This document shows, piece by piece, positions 7,498 through 16,167 of a stretch of DNA of 33,764 nucleotides (positions are counted from its first letter, which is position 1; each line of letters begins with the position of its first letter). Under the pieces are notes generated by a model, which had not been told where the DNA came from, did not search any database, and worked only from the letters and a program-made list of their open reading frames with translations. A program made the translations under genes and the position numbers. The DNA is taken from the NCBI GenBank assembly GCA_937981585.1, contig CALJOA010000150.1, forward strand, positions 1 to 33,764, written 5' to 3'. This DNA comes from an uncultured Pirellulaceae bacterium (GTDB lineage: Bacteria > Planctomycetota > Planctomycetia > Pirellulales > Pirellulaceae).

Positions 7498-8640
7498 ATG
7501 CGATTTAGTTCATCTAAAAAATTGGCTTCCCGAACAATGACTCCATTGGCCGGTCTTTTGATCTTGGTCGTTCTCAATCTGGGATGCGAGCCAAGCAATT
7601 CTGGGATCGTTGAACACAAAGTTCACAAATCGCGATCGGGACTCGATGCACTTCGCAAAGAGAAAACAGCGACACTCCCGGCGCAAGCCACCGCGCCGGC
7701 TGCCAAAGTAAAGAACCGAATGGCCGTCGCTATTTTCGACAAACCCGACGCAACTTGGTTCTTCAAGCTCAACGGGCCACTAGATCAGGTCAATGCGGCC
7801 GAAGAACAATGGCTCACGTTTTTTGATTCGGTCAGTTTTGAAGATGGAAAGCCCAAGTGGGACGCGCCAGAAGAATGGTCGACCGCAGGTCCCAAACCGA
7901 TGCGATTCGCCACGTTTTTGATCAAAGACTCGGAGGGCTCAAAACCGATTGAGCTGGCCGTTTCTAGCCTTGGTCCCAACCAAGACATGCTGCTCAACGT
8001 GAACCGTTGGCGAGGGCAATTGGGGCTTGATGACTTTTCCAAAGACGAACTCGACACCCAGTTGAAATCCAAAAAATCAGAACACGGTGAATTTCTGTTG
8101 TTCGATGCGGAGGGAATGGGTTCAGGAACGATGCGACCTCCGTTTGCCGGAGGGGGCAAGGCGCCGTTTGCTCCGTTTGCTGGTGGTGGCGGGCAGACGA
8201 GCAAAGCACCTTCGTCAGCAGCAGATTCAGGTCTGGATTTCACTGCTCCTAAAGGCTGGACAAAAGGGAAGACTTCCTCAATGGTTCCGATTCGGCTCCA
8301 AAAAGAAGACGGCGAAGCCAAAGTGCAAATCACTGTCATCGAAATGCCGGCTGATGCTAACGAATGGGAACCCAATGTAAAACGCTGGGCGGGGCAGGTC
8401 GGGCTTAGTTTTCTGACTGACGAAGAAGTTGCCAAGCATACTTCTGAAATAACGGTCGATGAGATCCCCGGGAAATTGGTCGACCTTGTGGCCGAGTCCA
8501 AGTCCGACGACGGTGTGATCGCGGGGATGGTCAAGCGAGACGGATCGGCCTGGTTCTTTAAACTTTTTGGAGAAAAAGAACTGGTCGATCAGAGTCGCGA
8601 AGAGTTCGAAGCGTTCATGGAATCGGTTAAGTATCAATAG
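7498..8640 (+). CDS. Putative lipoprotein with an internally duplicated domain
   Basis: A 380-residue protein with an N-terminal hydrophobic segment ending LLILVVLNLGC; C30 is the likely lipidated cysteine, although Asn at -3 makes the lipobox imperfect. After it, two related modules can be aligned by eye. Residues 121-177 (WDAPEEW to NVNRWRGQLGL) match 248-303 (FTAPKGW to NVKRWAGQVGL). Residues 75-114 (ATWFFKLNGP and a helix ending FFDSVSF) match 341-379 (SAWFFKLFGE and a helix ending FMESVKY). Gly/Pro/Ala-rich linkers separate them (about 211-240). It ends only 30 bases before the cytochrome c assembly gene, so the two are probably co-transcribed and the lipoprotein may work on the same face of the membrane. 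No named family was recognised, and a direct role in cytochrome maturation is inference from position. Confidence 0.8.
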   Translation: MRFSSSKKLASRTMTPLAGLLILVVLNLGCEPSNSGIVEHKVHKSRSGLDALRKEKTATLPAQATAPAAKVKNRMAVAIFDKPDATWFFKLNGPLDQVNAAEEQWLTFFDSVSFEDGKPKWDAPEEWSTAGPKPMRFATFLIKDSEGSKPIELAVSSLGPNQDMLLNVNRWRGQLGLDDFSKDELDTQLKSKKSEHGEFLLFDAEGMGSGTMRPPFAGGGKAPFAPFAGGGGQTSKAPSSAADSGLDFTAPKGWTKGKTSSMVPIRLQKEDGEAKVQITVIEMPADANEWEPNVKRWAGQVGLSFLTDEEVAKHTSEITVDEIPGKLVDLVAESKSDDGVIAGMVKRDGSAWFFKLFGEKELVDQSREEFEAFMESVKYQ

Positions 8641-8670
8641 AAGCGTGTCACGAATCACGACGAGAAAACA

Positions 8671-11600
8671 ATGGCAACAACTTTAAAACCGCAATCCCAA
8701 ACGAGCTCTGCGTCGCTTGGTCCGACCGACATCGCTCGAGCGATCATCGCCCCGCTGGCTTCTCTCAAGCTAACGGTGTTCCTGTTGGTTTTAGCGGTTG
8801 CAATCGTGTTCATCGCGACGCTTGACCAAACACGGGCTGATGTATTTCAAGTCAAAATGAAGCACTTCGACAACCTGTTTGTTCCGGTGCCTTTTCAAAC
8901 GTTCTTTGTCCCGGCTTGGTTCCCCGATTTCCAAAACGTTCCAGGAACGTTTTACATCCCCAGCGGATTTACAGTGCTGGTTCTGATGTTGATGAACTTG
9001 AGTGCTGCGCACATTTTGCGATTCAAACTACAAGCCAAAGGCGGCAGGTTACTGGCTGGATTGGCCGCCAGCATCGTTGCAGGATTCGTCACGTGGGCCA
9101 TCATTTTCAATGGGCAATCGGCCACCGGATTTCAAACCGACCCCCCAATTCCGTACACGCAAATGTGGATGCTGATGCAGGTTGGATTGCTGGCTATCGC
9201 AATCGCGGCCACGTTTGGTTGGTTCGTGATTGGCAAAGGTCGCGTCGCCGAACGAATCGTTCTGGGCACGGGCGCACTGGTGGCTGCAATCACGCTGGGC
9301 GTGACGGTTTATCTTGGTCGTCAGGGCTACATCGGCGACTCTGCGATGCGAATCGTGTTCCAACTTTCGCAGGCCACGATCGCTGCTCTGGTCAGCTATG
9401 TGGCTTGTTTGCTGCTCTTTAGACGTAAAGCCGGTATCGTTCTGTTGCACTTGGGGGTCGCCGGATTGATGCTCAATGAAATCTACGTCACCAAGACGAA
9501 TGTCGAGCAGCGAATCACGATCATCGAAGGCGACACGGCTCACCACGCAATCGATGTTCGAGCAACTGAGCTGGCGATTATCGACGTCTCGGATCCAGAA
9601 TTCGATCAGATTACTTCGGTTGCCGGAGAGAAGTTGATCGGTCAGGAAAAGATCACGGACGAAAAACTTCCTTTCGACGTCGAGTGTGTCGCCTACTATC
9701 CCAACTCGGATATCCGCCGCGTCGCATCGCCGGATGAAAACCTCGCGACTGCCGGTATCGGGGGTCGCTTCGAAGCCTACGAAATGCCGTCGGTCGTTGG
9801 CACCGACTCGGAACAAACGGTTGATTTCGCTTCGGCGTACGTTGAACTGACTTCAAAATCAGACTCAGCTCCGATCGGGACTTATTTGATCACCCAAAAC
9901 ATCGGTGAATCCGGATCTGATATCGTCGACGTCGATGGGAAAGAGTACCGAATCGCACTGCGGTTCAAAACTCAGTACAAACCCTATTCTCTGAAACTCA
10001 ACGACGCGTCAACCACTTATTACATTGGCACCACCACTCCTCAGTCTTATGCATCGAAAGTCACGCTAACCGATTTTCGCAATGACATGACCAGCGACCA
10101 GGAAATCTGGATGAACAATCCGCTGCGTTACTCCGGTGAGACGTTCTATCAGTCCGGAATGAACACGCTTGAGGATGGCCGCGACATGACGATTCTCCAA
10201 GTCGTAACCAACTACGGCTGGATGATCCCATACGTTTGCTGCATGTTCACGGTCGTTGGTTTGATCGCACAGTTTGGGAGCACGCTGCTGAGATTTCTGG
10301 AGTCGGCAAGGAAGAAAGAACAGCGTAGGCGAGAGTTGGGCTCAGGTACCGAAAGTCAAGAAGATGGCACTGTCGTCACTGATCCAACTGCGATTGGCCC
10401 CTCGAAAATTGACAAACGCATCGTAGATAAACATCGCCCGGTGCCTCTGACCGAGGCTTCCGCGCCGGCCAAACCCAGCTGGACCGGGAAGTGGTTAGTC
10501 ACTGCAATCCTCGCTGGAATCATGGGGCTTTGGGTTGCTGGAGAGGTTTATAAATCGGCGTCTGGGAAAATCGTCAAAGACGAGATGCGTTTGGACTTGC
10601 TGGGCAAGGTTCCTGTCGCAATGAACGGTCGAATCCAGCCGCTTGATTCTTTCGCCAGAAACACAGTTCGCCAATTGAACAAACGCGAATATGTGTTTGA
10701 CAGAAACGAGAAGAAGCAGCCTGCGATCCAGTGGCTGGCCGATACGACGTTTGAAGCCGAAGGTTACAAGGACTACCGTCTGTTCCGTATCGAGGACCTC
10801 AATCTTCTCAGCGCGTTGGATTTGCCAGCTCGTTTCCCCGGCAAACGAGGCGCGTTCCGATACACGCTGGGAGAACTTTTGGACAAAGAATCCAAGCTGA
10901 GGGAATTGGTCCCGGATCCGAAAAAGCAAGACAAGAAGACGTGGACTCAAATTCAAAACCGGGCTTATTCCAACGCTACCAAGATCCAACAGGTTTACGG
11001 CGCTAAACTCGCATTCGGCGGTCCGGGCCTAAGCGGTGAAGATTTGTTGCTGCGAATCGAGCGAGCTGAAAAGTCGATGTCGTCGCCTTTGATTCCGTTG
11101 ATCGTGCCAGTCGATAACGAAGAAAAACCGTGGGAGTCGTTCGTTTCGATTCAAAATCAGGCTTGGATGTCAGAGCTAGCCGAGCAGTTCGAATCCGATT
11201 CGACGGTGTCACTTGCCAAAGCGATTATCGACAAGGAAGTTCTCCCGGGGCTTCGCGAGGACACGATCCGGCAACGAATCGTCGAACGCTTTCTTTCAGA
11301 TCCCGATTTTATCAAGGTCATGATTGAGCAAAATGGCGAGTCCGATCCGCGCGTACTGCGTCAGACGATGTTGCGAAACTGGGATCAGATGCCAGAAAAA
11401 ATCCGCAGCGAATTGGTAGCCGCCGAGGCGCCACTTGTTGATGCAATCATCGCCCAGCAGATGCCAAAGTACATTGAAGTAATGGAAGGCCAGTTGGCGA
11501 GGATCAATGGATCATCTGGTAAGATTGCCGATCAGGGTTCCGAACTGGCCGAGTTGCTAATGTCGCTTCGCCCGGATTATCTTGCCGGAAACGCCGAAGG

Positions 11601-12642
11601 ATTCAATTCGACGCTGGAGTCGTATCTTGCCAAAGTCAACCAGACCCCACCGGACGGCATGAAGCCGGGTCGGATTGCTGCCGAAGGCTTTTACAATTGG
11701 TTCTCACCGTTTTATGTGGCGATGGTGATCTATCTGGTCGCATTTTTTGTTTCAGTGTTCTCATGGGCTGGTGATAGACGTGGGGCCTTGAGACGGGCGG
11801 CGTTTTTCCTGTTGGTACTCGCTTTGGCCGTGCAGATCTACGGATTGATTGCCAGGGTCTACATCTCTGGTCGGCCACCGGTAACCAACCTTTACTCCTC
11901 AGCCTTGTTCGTGTCCGCCGCAATGGTTGCGTTGATGTTGGTGGTCGAACTATTGACCAAAATAGGCATTGGTAACCTGATGGCATCTGTGGGTGCGTTT
12001 TTCGCGCTGATGTGGGCGTGGACCATGACCATCATCGACGGCGATACGTTTACGGTAATGGTCGCCGTTTTGGATACCCAGTTTTGGTTGGCAACGCATG
12101 TGGTGATCATTTCGATTGGCTACTCGGCGACATTTGCAGCGGGACTGCTGGGACTGGCGTTCCTACTGGCCTCACTGTTTTCAACTGCCATGGCAGACAA
12201 AGAGACCCGCCGCCTGACAGCCAACGTCATTTACGGAACCGTGTGCTTCGGTTTGCTGTGTAGCTTTTTCGGAACCGTTTTAGGTGGACTTTGGGGTGAC
12301 GATTCCTGGGGCCGGTTCTGGGGCTGGGATCCAAAAGAAAACGGGGCACTGATGATCGTGCTTTGGAATGCCGTTGTGCTTCACGCTCGCTGGGGAGGTA
12401 TGGTTCGCGAACGCGGGATGGCAGCACTGGCAGTGCTGGGCAACGTGGTCGTCCTCTGGTCATGGAAAGGCGTCAATGCGATGGGCGTTGGACTCCACGC
12501 TTACGCAGCAACCGAAGACGACACTGTGGTTAAGATGCTTTACCTGGGAATCGCGCACATTGTTATTGCGTGTCTCGTTTTAGTTCCAAGTCAACTTTGG
12601 AACAGCTACAAAGAAGACCCAGCAGCCAAGCTGAAGGGTTGA
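8671..12642 (+). CDS. Fused ResB-CcsA cytochrome c synthase (System II)
   Basis: A 1323-residue fusion of the two System II cytochrome c assembly proteins. The N-terminal ResB/Ccs1 half has helices near 26-52, 93-113 and beyond, then an extracytoplasmic domain closing with NNPLRYSGETFYQSG before the helix at about 516-540. The C-terminal CcsA half (about 1007-1310) carries the haem-handling motif WGRFWGWDPKEN (within 1208-1224). Histidines fall where the family needs them: H114 in the ResB part, then H1143, H1238 and H1276 around the tryptophan-rich loop, with spacings of 95 and 38, close to those I remember for Helicobacter CcsBA. Between the halves, roughly 630-1000 is a large soluble insert starting with the PVAMNGRIQPLDSFARNTV segment. 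It exports haem and attaches it to apocytochrome c outside the membrane. The gene sits 30 bases after a lipoprotein gene and is followed by a repeat-rich spacer. Confidence 0.93.
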   Translation: MATTLKPQSQTSSASLGPTDIARAIIAPLASLKLTVFLLVLAVAIVFIATLDQTRADVFQVKMKHFDNLFVPVPFQTFFVPAWFPDFQNVPGTFYIPSGFTVLVLMLMNLSAAHILRFKLQAKGGRLLAGLAASIVAGFVTWAIIFNGQSATGFQTDPPIPYTQMWMLMQVGLLAIAIAATFGWFVIGKGRVAERIVLGTGALVAAITLGVTVYLGRQGYIGDSAMRIVFQLSQATIAALVSYVACLLLFRRKAGIVLLHLGVAGLMLNEIYVTKTNVEQRITIIEGDTAHHAIDVRATELAIIDVSDPEFDQITSVAGEKLIGQEKITDEKLPFDVECVAYYPNSDIRRVASPDENLATAGIGGRFEAYEMPSVVGTDSEQTVDFASAYVELTSKSDSAPIGTYLITQNIGESGSDIVDVDGKEYRIALRFKTQYKPYSLKLNDASTTYYIGTTTPQSYASKVTLTDFRNDMTSDQEIWMNNPLRYSGETFYQSGMNTLEDGRDMTILQVVTNYGWMIPYVCCMFTVVGLIAQFGSTLLRFLESARKKEQRRRELGSGTESQEDGTVVTDPTAIGPSKIDKRIVDKHRPVPLTEASAPAKPSWTGKWLVTAILAGIMGLWVAGEVYKSASGKIVKDEMRLDLLGKVPVAMNGRIQPLDSFARNTVRQLNKREYVFDRNEKKQPAIQWLADTTFEAEGYKDYRLFRIEDLNLLSALDLPARFPGKRGAFRYTLGELLDKESKLRELVPDPKKQDKKTWTQIQNRAYSNATKIQQVYGAKLAFGGPGLSGEDLLLRIERAEKSMSSPLIPLIVPVDNEEKPWESFVSIQNQAWMSELAEQFESDSTVSLAKAIIDKEVLPGLREDTIRQRIVERFLSDPDFIKVMIEQNGESDPRVLRQTMLRNWDQMPEKIRSELVAAEAPLVDAIIAQQMPKYIEVMEGQLARINGSSGKIADQGSELAELLMSLRPDYLAGNAEGFNSTLESYLAKVNQTPPDGMKPGRIAAEGFYNWFSPFYVAMVIYLVAFFVSVFSWAGDRRGALRRAAFFLLVLALAVQIYGLIARVYISGRPPVTNLYSSALFVSAAMVALMLVVELLTKIGIGNLMASVGAFFALMWAWTMTIIDGDTFTVMVAVLDTQFWLATHVVIISIGYSATFAAGLLGLAFLLASLFSTAMADKETRRLTANVIYGTVCFGLLCSFFGTVLGGLWGDDSWGRFWGWDPKENGALMIVLWNAVVLHARWGGMVRERGMAALAVLGNVVVLWSWKGVNAMGVGLHAYAATEDDTVVKMLYLGIAHIVIACLVLVPSQLWNSYKEDPAAKLKG

Positions 12643-12643
12643 C

Positions 12644-12685
12644 CGTGGCTACGTCAGCCGTTTTGGAGTTTTAGCGCTAGCCACG
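12644..12685. terminator. Possible terminator hairpin after the ResB-CcsA gene
   Basis: CGTGGCTA at 12644-12651 pairs with TAGCCACG at 12678-12685 immediately after the stop codon, with further partial pairing inside. There is no T-run, so it may be a repeat element and not a true terminator. The left arm resembles the GGCTATAGCC repeat family. Confidence 0.4.
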
Positions 12686-12690
12686 TTATT

Positions 12691-12891
12691 GCATGTTCAA
12701 CCGTTGTTAACACCGGCCAGCGCCCAATGGCCTTACTTTGTAGCGGTGGAGCGCAAGCTCCCCGGTTTTATTCGAGCGGAACTCTGAGAAACCGGAGGGC
12801 TCGCGTCCAAACGCTACAATTTTGCAGGCGAAACAAGTGCCATTGGGCCTAACGCCCAAACGTCAACAACGGCTCAAGTTGTGGGGCATGC
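12691..12891. repeat. Nested ~200-base imperfect palindrome
   Basis: Arms pair in the right order from outside in: GCATG (12691-12695) with CATGC (12887-12891); CCGTTGTT (12701-12708) with AACAACGG (12865-12872); GCCCAATGGC (12722-12731) with GCCATTGGGC (12839-12848); and a 30-base arm (12739-12768, starting TGTAGCGGTGGAGCGCAAGC) with 12789-12818 at about four fifths of positions. It fills nearly the whole gap between the two converging genes. The shape resembles a palindromic mobile repeat or MITE-like element; it could also end transcription from both sides. Confidence 0.75.
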
Positions 12892-12892
12892 T

Positions 12893-13939
12893 CTAACGAA
12901 GAATCGGATAACCAGGTTGGTCGACGACCCGGTTTGCCCAGCGTTCAAGAACGGCTTCTTTAATCGCTTCGCCGGGCGCGAACTGCCGCGTAAAGTTGAA
13001 CAATCGGTTCTGACTGATTCGCATCCGAGGCGAGTTGCCCTGCGCGATGAACGCGTTCCAACGAGTGAAATCACCTCGCTCGAAAAAGCAATCGTCCAGT
13101 TCGATTGTTGCGAAACGATCCTGATCCGCCGGAATCGCCAACGTCGCTTCCAGATCAACTCTTTCGAAAACGCCGTCGACCGCGACTTGGGATTCTCCTT
13201 GAGTCGGAACCAACTCCAGCGCTCCTCGAAAACGCGACTTGGTGCCCAGCGTTGAGACGATACCCGGCACGCAGTGTGCCGCCAACCAACATGGCACGGC
13301 AGAGTTGTTGGTCTCGAGAGTAAGCAATTGGCCGTACTCTTTTGTTCTGGAAATCTGGCAATTCACCAACTTCTCGCCGGCGTCCGAATCGGGAACTTTG
13401 AAGTTTGCGACGCAAACCGTTCCGTCAACTCGGGGAAAGATATCCAATTGAAGGTCCGACAACGGGAACTGAGAAAGATACTCATGATCGTTTGGTAGAA
13501 CTGAATCGGGCGCTTGGCTGATCAACGCGTCTTTGCCGAATCGAATCTGCCAAGGCTTGTCGACACCGTGGGAACGAATCAGTTTTTGATTGACTGTTTG
13601 AACCAGGCTGGTGAGCCCTTGATTGGTGAGTCCCTGAACGCGGTAGGGAATCGAAACGATGTTGCTTTCAGTTCCAAATTCGATTCTTGCTTCGACTGCT
13701 TTGAATAGCGTTCCGATTTCTGGATCGGAGAATTCAAGCCCTCGAAGGATCGTCACGTAGGGACCGGGAGTCTCAATCGAATCAATGCTTGTCTCAACGC
13801 CAAGTTTGGCGCGAAGCGCGAGCTCCCAGCCTCCGGAGGTCTGCGGATGACAGATCCAATAGCCAACAACTGAGGTCGGCAGGACGCAAAGCAAGAAAAA
13901 CAGGAATTGGCAAAACAGTCGCCGGTGGTTATCGCTCAT
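12893..13939 (-). CDS. Hypothetical membrane-anchored exported protein
   Basis: A 348-residue protein of no recognised family. The first about 30 residues have a basic start and one long hydrophobic helix (LFCQFLFFLLCVLPTSVVGYW), which is either an uncleaved anchor or a signal peptide. The rest is predicted outside the cytoplasm and reads as alternating short beta strands, with phrases such as GPYVTILRGLEFSDPEIG and VARIEFGTES-like strands reminiscent of AsmA-type repeats; this resemblance is weak. Six or more cysteines are scattered through the sequence. AAGGAAG at 13947-13953, seven bases upstream, supports the ATG at 13939. The gene converges on ResB-CcsA and lies downstream of the PDZ protein on the same strand, with a 171-base gap. 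No function is proposed. Confidence 0.72.
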   Translation of the reverse strand: MSDNHRRLFCQFLFFLLCVLPTSVVGYWICHPQTSGGWELALRAKLGVETSIDSIETPGPYVTILRGLEFSDPEIGTLFKAVEARIEFGTESNIVSIPYRVQGLTNQGLTSLVQTVNQKLIRSHGVDKPWQIRFGKDALISQAPDSVLPNDHEYLSQFPLSDLQLDIFPRVDGTVCVANFKVPDSDAGEKLVNCQISRTKEYGQLLTLETNNSAVPCWLAAHCVPGIVSTLGTKSRFRGALELVPTQGESQVAVDGVFERVDLEATLAIPADQDRFATIELDDCFFERGDFTRWNAFIAQGNSPRMRISQNRLFNFTRQFAPGEAIKEAVLERWANRVVDQPGYPILR

Positions 13940-14110
13940 CAGCTGACTTCCTTGTCAGGGCTGGTTGAATGGTCGTATTGGAAGATCCGCGCGATGTTCC
14001 TTGAAGTACAACCACTAACGGAACGCACAATTCTGAAGAGTTTGCTCAAAATCGCCAATAACAATTGGGGCGATCGGTGCTATCACCGGGCCCCAGCAAG
14101 TCAGCCCCAG

Positions 14111-14680
14111 TTAACCGACCCTTGCAGCGGTAACGATTCCATTGACGATATCGAGCAAGATTCCGTCGGGACGGTAGACTGCTGTTAAAACGATACCTAC
14201 GCCATCCCGTGACCGGACGACTGGTTTGAAATTCAGGGCGCGAGCACGAGACATGGCTTCTGCTTCACTTAGTCCGATCAAACTTGACAACACATCCTGA
14301 TTCGCACTCTTTCGCACAGCCATTACGGTGTACTGCTCGACTTGTCCGTTTCGCCAATTCCTCAACTGGATTGTAGTAGGCTGATTGGCCGAGCCAGTCA
14401 TGGAGGCCAATATATATCTGAGTGTCTCAACGTTGGGAGTTGGATTGCCGTTGATTGAGACGATTACGTCTCTGCTTTCAGCATTCACCAATTGTCCTGT
14501 ACTGCTTGATAAACGGGTCATGGGACTGTTGGGGATGACCGATTGGATTTCGACACCATACACCGATTCAGCCGGATAGAAGCCCAGTCGGTAGCCTTGT
14601 TGTCCGTAACAAGACGTGACCAAACAGGCACAAATCAATAGGCAGAAAACGAAACATTTAGGAAAGAGAGAATGGAACAT
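14111..14680 (-). CDS. Secreted PDZ protein with protease-inhibitor-like C-terminus
   Basis: A 189-residue exported protein. The N-terminus (FVFCLLICACLVTSC) is a signal sequence; VTSC ending at C24 fits a lipobox, so it may be a lipoprotein. Residues about 30-115 resemble a PDZ domain: a YGVEIQSVIPNSPMTRL strand-loop, then ESRDVIVSINGNPTPNVETL, the usual D-x-I-x-x-I-N-G turn. Residues about 130-189, from IGLSEAEAMSRARALNF to YRPDGILLDIVNGIVTAARVG, follow the pattern of small serine-protease inhibitors of the I78 or potato-inhibitor-I type, which end in YRPDR-x-(5)-D-x-G-x-V-x-x-x-x-G. The assignment was made by eye. The frame extends upstream to 14896, but AAGGA eight bases before 14680 and the signal peptide fix this start. 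A role in protecting or regulating an envelope protease is inference. Confidence 0.72.
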   Translation of the reverse strand: MFHSLFPKCFVFCLLICACLVTSCYGQQGYRLGFYPAESVYGVEIQSVIPNSPMTRLSSSTGQLVNAESRDVIVSINGNPTPNVETLRYILASMTGSANQPTTIQLRNWRNGQVEQYTVMAVRKSANQDVLSSLIGLSEAEAMSRARALNFKPVVRSRDGVGIVLTAVYRPDGILLDIVNGIVTAARVG

Positions 14681-14688
14681 TTGATAAG

Positions 14689-14693
14689 TCCTT
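14689..14693 (-). promoter_or_regulatory. Ribosome binding site of the PDZ protein gene
   Basis: AAGGA on the minus strand, eight bases before the ATG at 14680. It decides for this start over upstream in-frame codons reaching 14896. Confidence 0.6.
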
Positions 14694-14978
14694 GAAGCAA
14701 AAACGGAGGGTTTATTTGATTGGAGGGTAATCCTTTTGAGTAGTAACGGACGTCGCAGGATCTTATTAGACAAAATTCCGAGCCAATACTTCAATTTCAA
14801 TGGTACCTCTTGGTTCCTGTCAAAAAGTTCGTGGATCACTTGTAGCTTTAATAGCGGATTGATATAGTTCATCCAACACTCAACCGAGAAAAACAATGGT
14901 CAAACACAGGTTCATGATCGAACGTTTCTTCACAGCTGATGCGGCAGCGTCACTGTTTGAATCTTAGCTGCGCGGTCC

Positions 14979-14993
14979 GATCGGTTGCCGATC
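14979..14993. promoter_or_regulatory. Perfect short inverted repeat upstream of prfA
   Basis: GATCGG and CCGATC are separated by TTG, 48 bases before the prfA start. It is the size of an operator half-site pair or a small leader hairpin. Only the symmetry is seen. Confidence 0.3.
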
Positions 14994-15041
14994 ACCCAAT
15001 GTTTATAAAACCGCAATCTCCTTCCCAACAGCAGCAATACA

Positions 15042-16118
15042 ATGCGCGAAATGCTTGATGACAAGCTTCAGCGATTTGAAGAACTTGAAACACAACTAAG
15101 TGACCCCGAAGTTCAAGGGGACTCGAAAAAAATGGCTGCGGTGGCGCGCGAGCATGGCTCACTAGCCAAGCTGGCGACCAAGTACCGTAAGTTTCAAAAC
15201 ACGATCTCCGAGATTGACGAAGTCAAAGAGATGGCCAAGTCAACCGATCCCGAAGAACGGGAGATGGCCGAAGACGAATTGAAGTCCTTGATGGAAACTC
15301 GGGAAACGCTTTGGGATGAGCTCTTGGAGATGACCATCGGTGGCGAAGACGCCAACCGCTCGCGCTGTGTGATGGAGATTCGCGCCGGAACTGGTGGAGA
15401 CGAGGCCGCTTTGTTCGCCCACAACCTGTACGAAATGTACAAGAAGCATTGTGAGATCAAGAAGTGGAAATTCTCGGCTCTCGATTCAAGCATCACCGAG
15501 TTGGGCGGATTCAAAGAAGTCACGATCTCAATCGAAGGCGAAGGTTGCTACCGCGAGCTGCAATATGAAAGCGGCGGTCATCGCGTCCAACGTGTTCCCG
15601 ATACAGAAACCAAAGGGCGCGTTCACACCTCGGCTGCGACGGTTGCTGTCCTTCCTGAGCCGGAGGACGTGGAGATCGACCTCAAGCCTGACGACTACGA
15701 AGTGGAGCGCTACGCCGCCAGTAGCGGGCCCGGTGGTCAGCACGTGAACAAAACGGCGTCGGCGATTCGGATTACCCACCACGCTACCGGCGTTGTTGTT
15801 AAGTGCTTTGAAGAAAGATCGCAACACAAGAACCTCGCCAAAGGGATGCGAATCCTCAAGTCAAAGCTCTACGATCATTTCCAACAACAGGAAAACCAAC
15901 AACGCTCCGATCAACGAAAAAGCCTTGTTGGATCGGGTGATCGTAGTCAGAGAATTCGGACTTACAATTTCCCGGAGAACCGGGTCACCGATCATCGCAT
16001 CGGTTTGACGCTTTACAAGCTCGACCAGATCATTTCCGGCTCAGTTCAAATGCTCACCGACGCATTGGTCGATCACGATCGTAAGGAATTGCGTTCGTCG
16101 ATGGGCGCGTTGGATTAG
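15042..16118 (+). CDS. prfA: Peptide chain release factor 1
   Basis: A 358-residue class I release factor of normal length. G231-G232-Q233 in [17 protein letters not shown] is the universal loop that triggers peptidyl-tRNA hydrolysis. The codon-reading tripeptide sits in [15 protein letters not shown], with P186-D187-T188 in the P-x-T form that marks RF1 (UAA/UAG) and not the SPF of RF2. The N-terminal coiled-coil domain is present. The Gln of GGQ is the substrate of the methyltransferase encoded directly downstream, 49 bases away, which supports a prfA-prmC operon. There is no clear Shine-Dalgarno site before the ATG, but the start agrees with the family ([13 protein letters not shown]-type beginning). 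Confidence 0.97.
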   Translation: MREMLDDKLQRFEELETQLSDPEVQGDSKKMAAVAREHGSLAKLATKYRKFQNTISEIDEVKEMAKSTDPEEREMAEDELKSLMETRETLWDELLEMTIGGEDANRSRCVMEIRAGTGGDEAALFAHNLYEMYKKHCEIKKWKFSALDSSITELGGFKEVTISIEGEGCYRELQYESGGHRVQRVPDTETKGRVHTSAATVAVLPEPEDVEIDLKPDDYEVERYAASSGPGGQHVNKTASAIRITHHATGVVVKCFEERSQHKNLAKGMRILKSKLYDHFQQQENQQRSDQRKSLVGSGDRSQRIRTYNFPENRVTDHRIGLTLYKLDQIISGSVQMLTDALVDHDRKELRSSMGALD

Positions 16119-16167
16119 TTGGACAGCGGCAAGCGTTCAGTGCAATAAGAAAGCAGTAAACGAAGCG

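Larger units (their letters stand above)
14681..15041. other. Divergent promoter region before prfA
   Basis: This is a 361-base gap between divergent starts. It must carry promoters for the PDZ gene and for prfA-prmC, but I cannot place -35/-10 boxes with confidence. The one clear structure is a perfect inverted repeat, GATCGG-TTG-CCGATC at 14979-14993, listed separately. Confidence 0.5.

Noticed and set aside
14681-14896. 72-residue upstream extension of the PDZ protein
   Set aside because: It would place the signal peptide in the middle of the chain; AAGGA before 14680 supports the shorter form.
15591-15608. Unusual PDT in place of PAT/PVT in release factor 1
   Set aside because: Only the outer P and T define RF1; I remember Asp at the middle position as common in several phyla, so it is not taken as novel.
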